A DNA stretch of 64,000 nucleotides from Rothia nasimurium (lineage in GTDB: Bacteria > Actinomycetota > Actinomycetes > Actinomycetales > Micrococcaceae). How positions within the stretch are numbered: the stretch's first letter is position 1; every line of letters begins with the position of its first letter. The translations under genes were made by a program, and so were the position numbers. Shown here one piece after another: positions 61,999 through 64,000 of this stretch. The DNA lies in NCBI RefSeq assembly GCF_928381705.1, contig NZ_CAKMSR010000013.1, positions 1 to 64,000 on the forward strand. Direction: 5' to 3'. The notes below the pieces were generated by a model that saw nothing but the letters and a program-made list of their open reading frames with translations, was not told the DNA's origin and made no database searches.

Positions 61999-64000
61999 CT
62001 AGCGGCGGGCGTCCTTTTCTGCCAGCTGCGCAAACATGTCGTTATAGGCGTTGAGCTCGGCGTCCCCATCGCGGTCAGCCTGGCGGTCGATGCGCTTTTG
62101 TATCTTCTTATCGTTCATGGACCACTGCACCGCCACCGCAACGGCAATAATCATGGTGGGTATCTCGCCGATCGCCCACATGAGCGAGCCACCCAGCTTC
62201 TGGTCATCAATGGCAGGTAGGCCCCAGGGGCGGCCCAGGTTACCGAACCAGGAGGCCTGTAGCAGGGTGTCCATCTGCATAATCGAGATACCCACAAAGG
62301 CGTGATAGCCCAGGGTCGCGATAATCATGATAAGGCGCATGGGGTAGGTGGGGCGGTTGGGAATGGGGTCGATGCCGATGAGTACTAGGCTGAAGATATA
62401 GCCGGTTATTAAAAAGTGAATCAGCATGAACTCGTGGCCCACGTGGTAGCGCAGCATCACCCCGAAGAGGGGGGTGAAGTAGACAATCACGATCGACCCG
62501 GCGAAGTTGACGGCCGCGAAGATGGGGTTGGTAATCACCTTGGACCAGCCCGAGTGCACCAGGCGCAGAATCCATTCGCGGGGCCCGCGGGTGCCGTCCT
62601 GGCGGGGTTCAAGGGCTCGCAGTAGCAGGGTGACGGGGGCACCGAGTACCAGGAAGATGGGGCAGACCATGGTCAGGAGCATGTGTTCTACCATGTGCAC
62701 CGAGAAAAGCACCATGGAGTAGACAGCCAGAGCCCCGCAGGTGATGTAGAGCAGCACGAAGAGACCCAGGAACCAGGAAAGGGCACGGGCAAGGGGCCAG
62801 TGGCCGCCTGCACGCCGCACCTTAATCAGCGCCCAGAGGTAGGCGAAGGCGGCGAAGCTGATGAAGGCCACCCAGAACCAGTCAAAACGCCACTGGGTAA
62901 ACCACTCGGCAACATGCGGTTCTGGCGGCATGTCGTAGAGGGTGATGATGCGGACGGGCTCGGCACCGGCATCCAGGGTTTCGGGGGCGGGAGGCGGGGT
63001 TCGAGAAAGGGAAACAGCTAGGCCACTGGTTGCGCCCATCAGCACCAGCTCGCAGGCAATGGCATACCAGAGGCCCCGGGCGGCGCTGGTAAGCCCGGAC
63101 TGCATCATGGGTATCAGACGCAGGCGATACACCACGCCGAAGGCACCCAGCACCAGGGTGAGCATTAGCTTGGCCAGTACCAGCGCCCCGTAGGTGGTCG
63201 TAAAAAGATCCCCCAGGCTGTTCATCCGTACCAGGGCGTTGACCACGCCTGAGAGCACCACCAGCACGAACCCGAAAAGGGCCAGCACGGAATAGCGGCG
63301 CAGCACCGCTACAGCCAGGGGCACACGACGGGCGGACGCCGATGCCGCACCCCGCTGCCCCTCAGCCAGAGTGCCGGTGCCCGCGTCCTCGCCGGTAATG
63401 TCGCGGGAGATAAAAGCCAGCACCATGAGCCCACCGCACCAGAGCACCACACCGAGCAGGTGCAGGCCCAGGGAGTTCACCGCGCCCATGTGGTCATCAC
63501 CGCCCGATGAGTGGCCGCCCAGGGCCATAGCCACGATGCCGACCAGCGACAGGCCCAGGGTCAGCAGCAGACCGGTGAGTGAGCGCACCGCAAAGACCAG
63601 GGTAGCTACGGTGGCAGCCACGATAATGCTGGTTGCCTCCTGCTTACCCGAGTCGATGGTGGTGATGTAGCTGATGAGTTCCGAGGTGTAGTCAGCTCCG
63701 CCCGACGGTGAGCGACCGGAAATATCTGCATAGCTGAAAATGAGCACCGCGATGGCGGCGATAGTCCAGGTAATAGCGGCAGCGGACGCCAGCGTCAGGG
63801 TGCGGGTAAAGGCCGGGTGCTCGGTGCGGTGCAGGTTTTTCTGCCGCTGGGTCGCGTCGGTGACATGAGCCATATTCACGCTCACACGGCCGCGAGCAGC
63901 ATCCACGAAACGGGGCACCAGCCCCAGGGCGAAGACAAGGGAGCCCATGGTGGCTGCCATGGAGAAGTTCTGTAGACTCTCAGCCACCGGCAGGCCCCAG
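61999..64000 (-). CDS. CopD-CtaG fusion membrane protein (5' end outside window)
   Basis: At least 667 residues; the frame is open to the right edge, so the true start lies beyond it (a GTG at 63987 is inside the frame but a longer N-terminus is likely). The N-terminal half is CopD-like, with several helices and LGLHLLGVVLWCGGLMVLAF. The C-terminal half is CtaG-type (cytochrome c oxidase assembly, Cox11-independent actinobacterial form): SVHMVEHMLLTMVCPIFLVLGAPVTLLLRAL and FMLIHFLITGYIF with conserved His. The fusion is common in actinobacteria and is linked to copper handling for oxidase assembly. Confidence 0.9.
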   Translation of the reverse strand, partial: WGLPVAESLQNFSMAATMGSLVFALGLVPRFVDAARGRVSVNMAHVTDATQRQKNLHRTEHPAFTRTLTLASAAAITWTIAAIAVLIFSYADISGRSPSGGADYTSELISYITTIDSGKQEATSIIVAATVATLVFAVRSLTGLLLTLGLSLVGIVAMALGGHSSGGDDHMGAVNSLGLHLLGVVLWCGGLMVLAFISRDITGEDAGTGTLAEGQRGAASASARRVPLAVAVLRRYSVLALFGFVLVVLSGVVNALVRMNSLGDLFTTTYGALVLAKLMLTLVLGAFGVVYRLRLIPMMQSGLTSAARGLWYAIACELVLMGATSGLAVSLSRTPPPAPETLDAGAEPVRIITLYDMPPEPHVAEWFTQWRFDWFWVAFISFAAFAYLWALIKVRRAGGHWPLARALSWFLGLFVLLYITCGALAVYSMVLFSVHMVEHMLLTMVCPIFLVLGAPVTLLLRALEPRQDGTRGPREWILRLVHSGWSKVITNPIFAAVNFAGSIVIVYFTPLFGVMLRYHVGHEFMLIHFLITGYIFSLVLIGIDPIPNRPTYPMRLIMIIATLGYHAFVGISIMQMDTLLQASWFGNLGRPWGLPAIDDQKLGGSLMWAIGEIPTMIIAVAVAVQWSMNDKKIQKRIDRQADRDGDAELNAYNDMFAQLAEKDARR

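Overview
The window looks like chromosomal DNA of a high-GC actinobacterium of the Micrococcaceae, most like Rothia (tentative). The support is the dnaK-grpE-dnaJ-hspR heat-shock cluster with HAIR operators, actinobacterial families such as DUF4235 and the CopD-CtaG fusion, a Streptomyces-type cholesterol oxidase with a Tat signal, and TAGAAT-like -10 hexamers. No tRNA, rRNA, CRISPR array or transposase gene was found.

Layout: 0-8 kb holds a truncated and an intact aldo/keto reductase, the RNA-binding factor tex, an unrecognised 483-aa protein, a membrane-anchored HNH nuclease and a cycA-type amino-acid permease. 8-18 kb holds two AGCS sodium:alanine/glycine symporters, a Tat-exported cholesterol oxidase with a Tat-exported partner of unknown function, trmB, a luciferase-like flavin oxidoreductase and an AAA ATPase with a C-terminal helix-turn-helix. 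18-22.8 kb is the HspR-controlled chaperone cluster, interrupted by a small AT-rich membrane-protein gene. 22.9-29.3 kb holds three unknown membrane proteins, a probable small RNA, a tyrosine phosphatase, a SNF2 helicase and a P-loop kinase.

29.3-45.4 kb is a complete type 1 BREX phage-defence island, all on the minus strand: brxA, brxB, brxC, pglX, a Schlafen/AlbA_2-HATPase protein with tandem heptapeptide repeats, pglZ, brxL, and a 498-aa protein with two C-terminal membrane helices. It is the most interesting part of the window. The pglX recognition region is AT-rich, and base-composition skew flips there, which suggests that the island was assembled from two sources. A word that is frequent elsewhere (GCGGGCGTCC and its GCGGACGCC core) was not seen in the island. 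A perfect 10-bp inverted repeat brackets the probable BREX promoter.

45.5-64 kb is ordinary chromosome: a Bcr/CflA exporter, an aminodeoxychorismate-lyase-like protein, a TPP-riboswitch-controlled ykoEDC ECF transporter for a thiamine precursor, DUF4235, a UMF1-type transporter, dcd followed by an HPrK-like/PqqD-like protein, a divergent MauE-thioredoxin protein, two unknown membrane-anchored proteins, a thioredoxin-NHL protein, an amino-acid permease, a 69-aa protein behind a highly structured leader, and a CopD-CtaG fusion that runs off the right edge.

Starts were set from Shine-Dalgarno sequences where possible. Functions are inferred by recognising family motifs in the translations; no database search was run.
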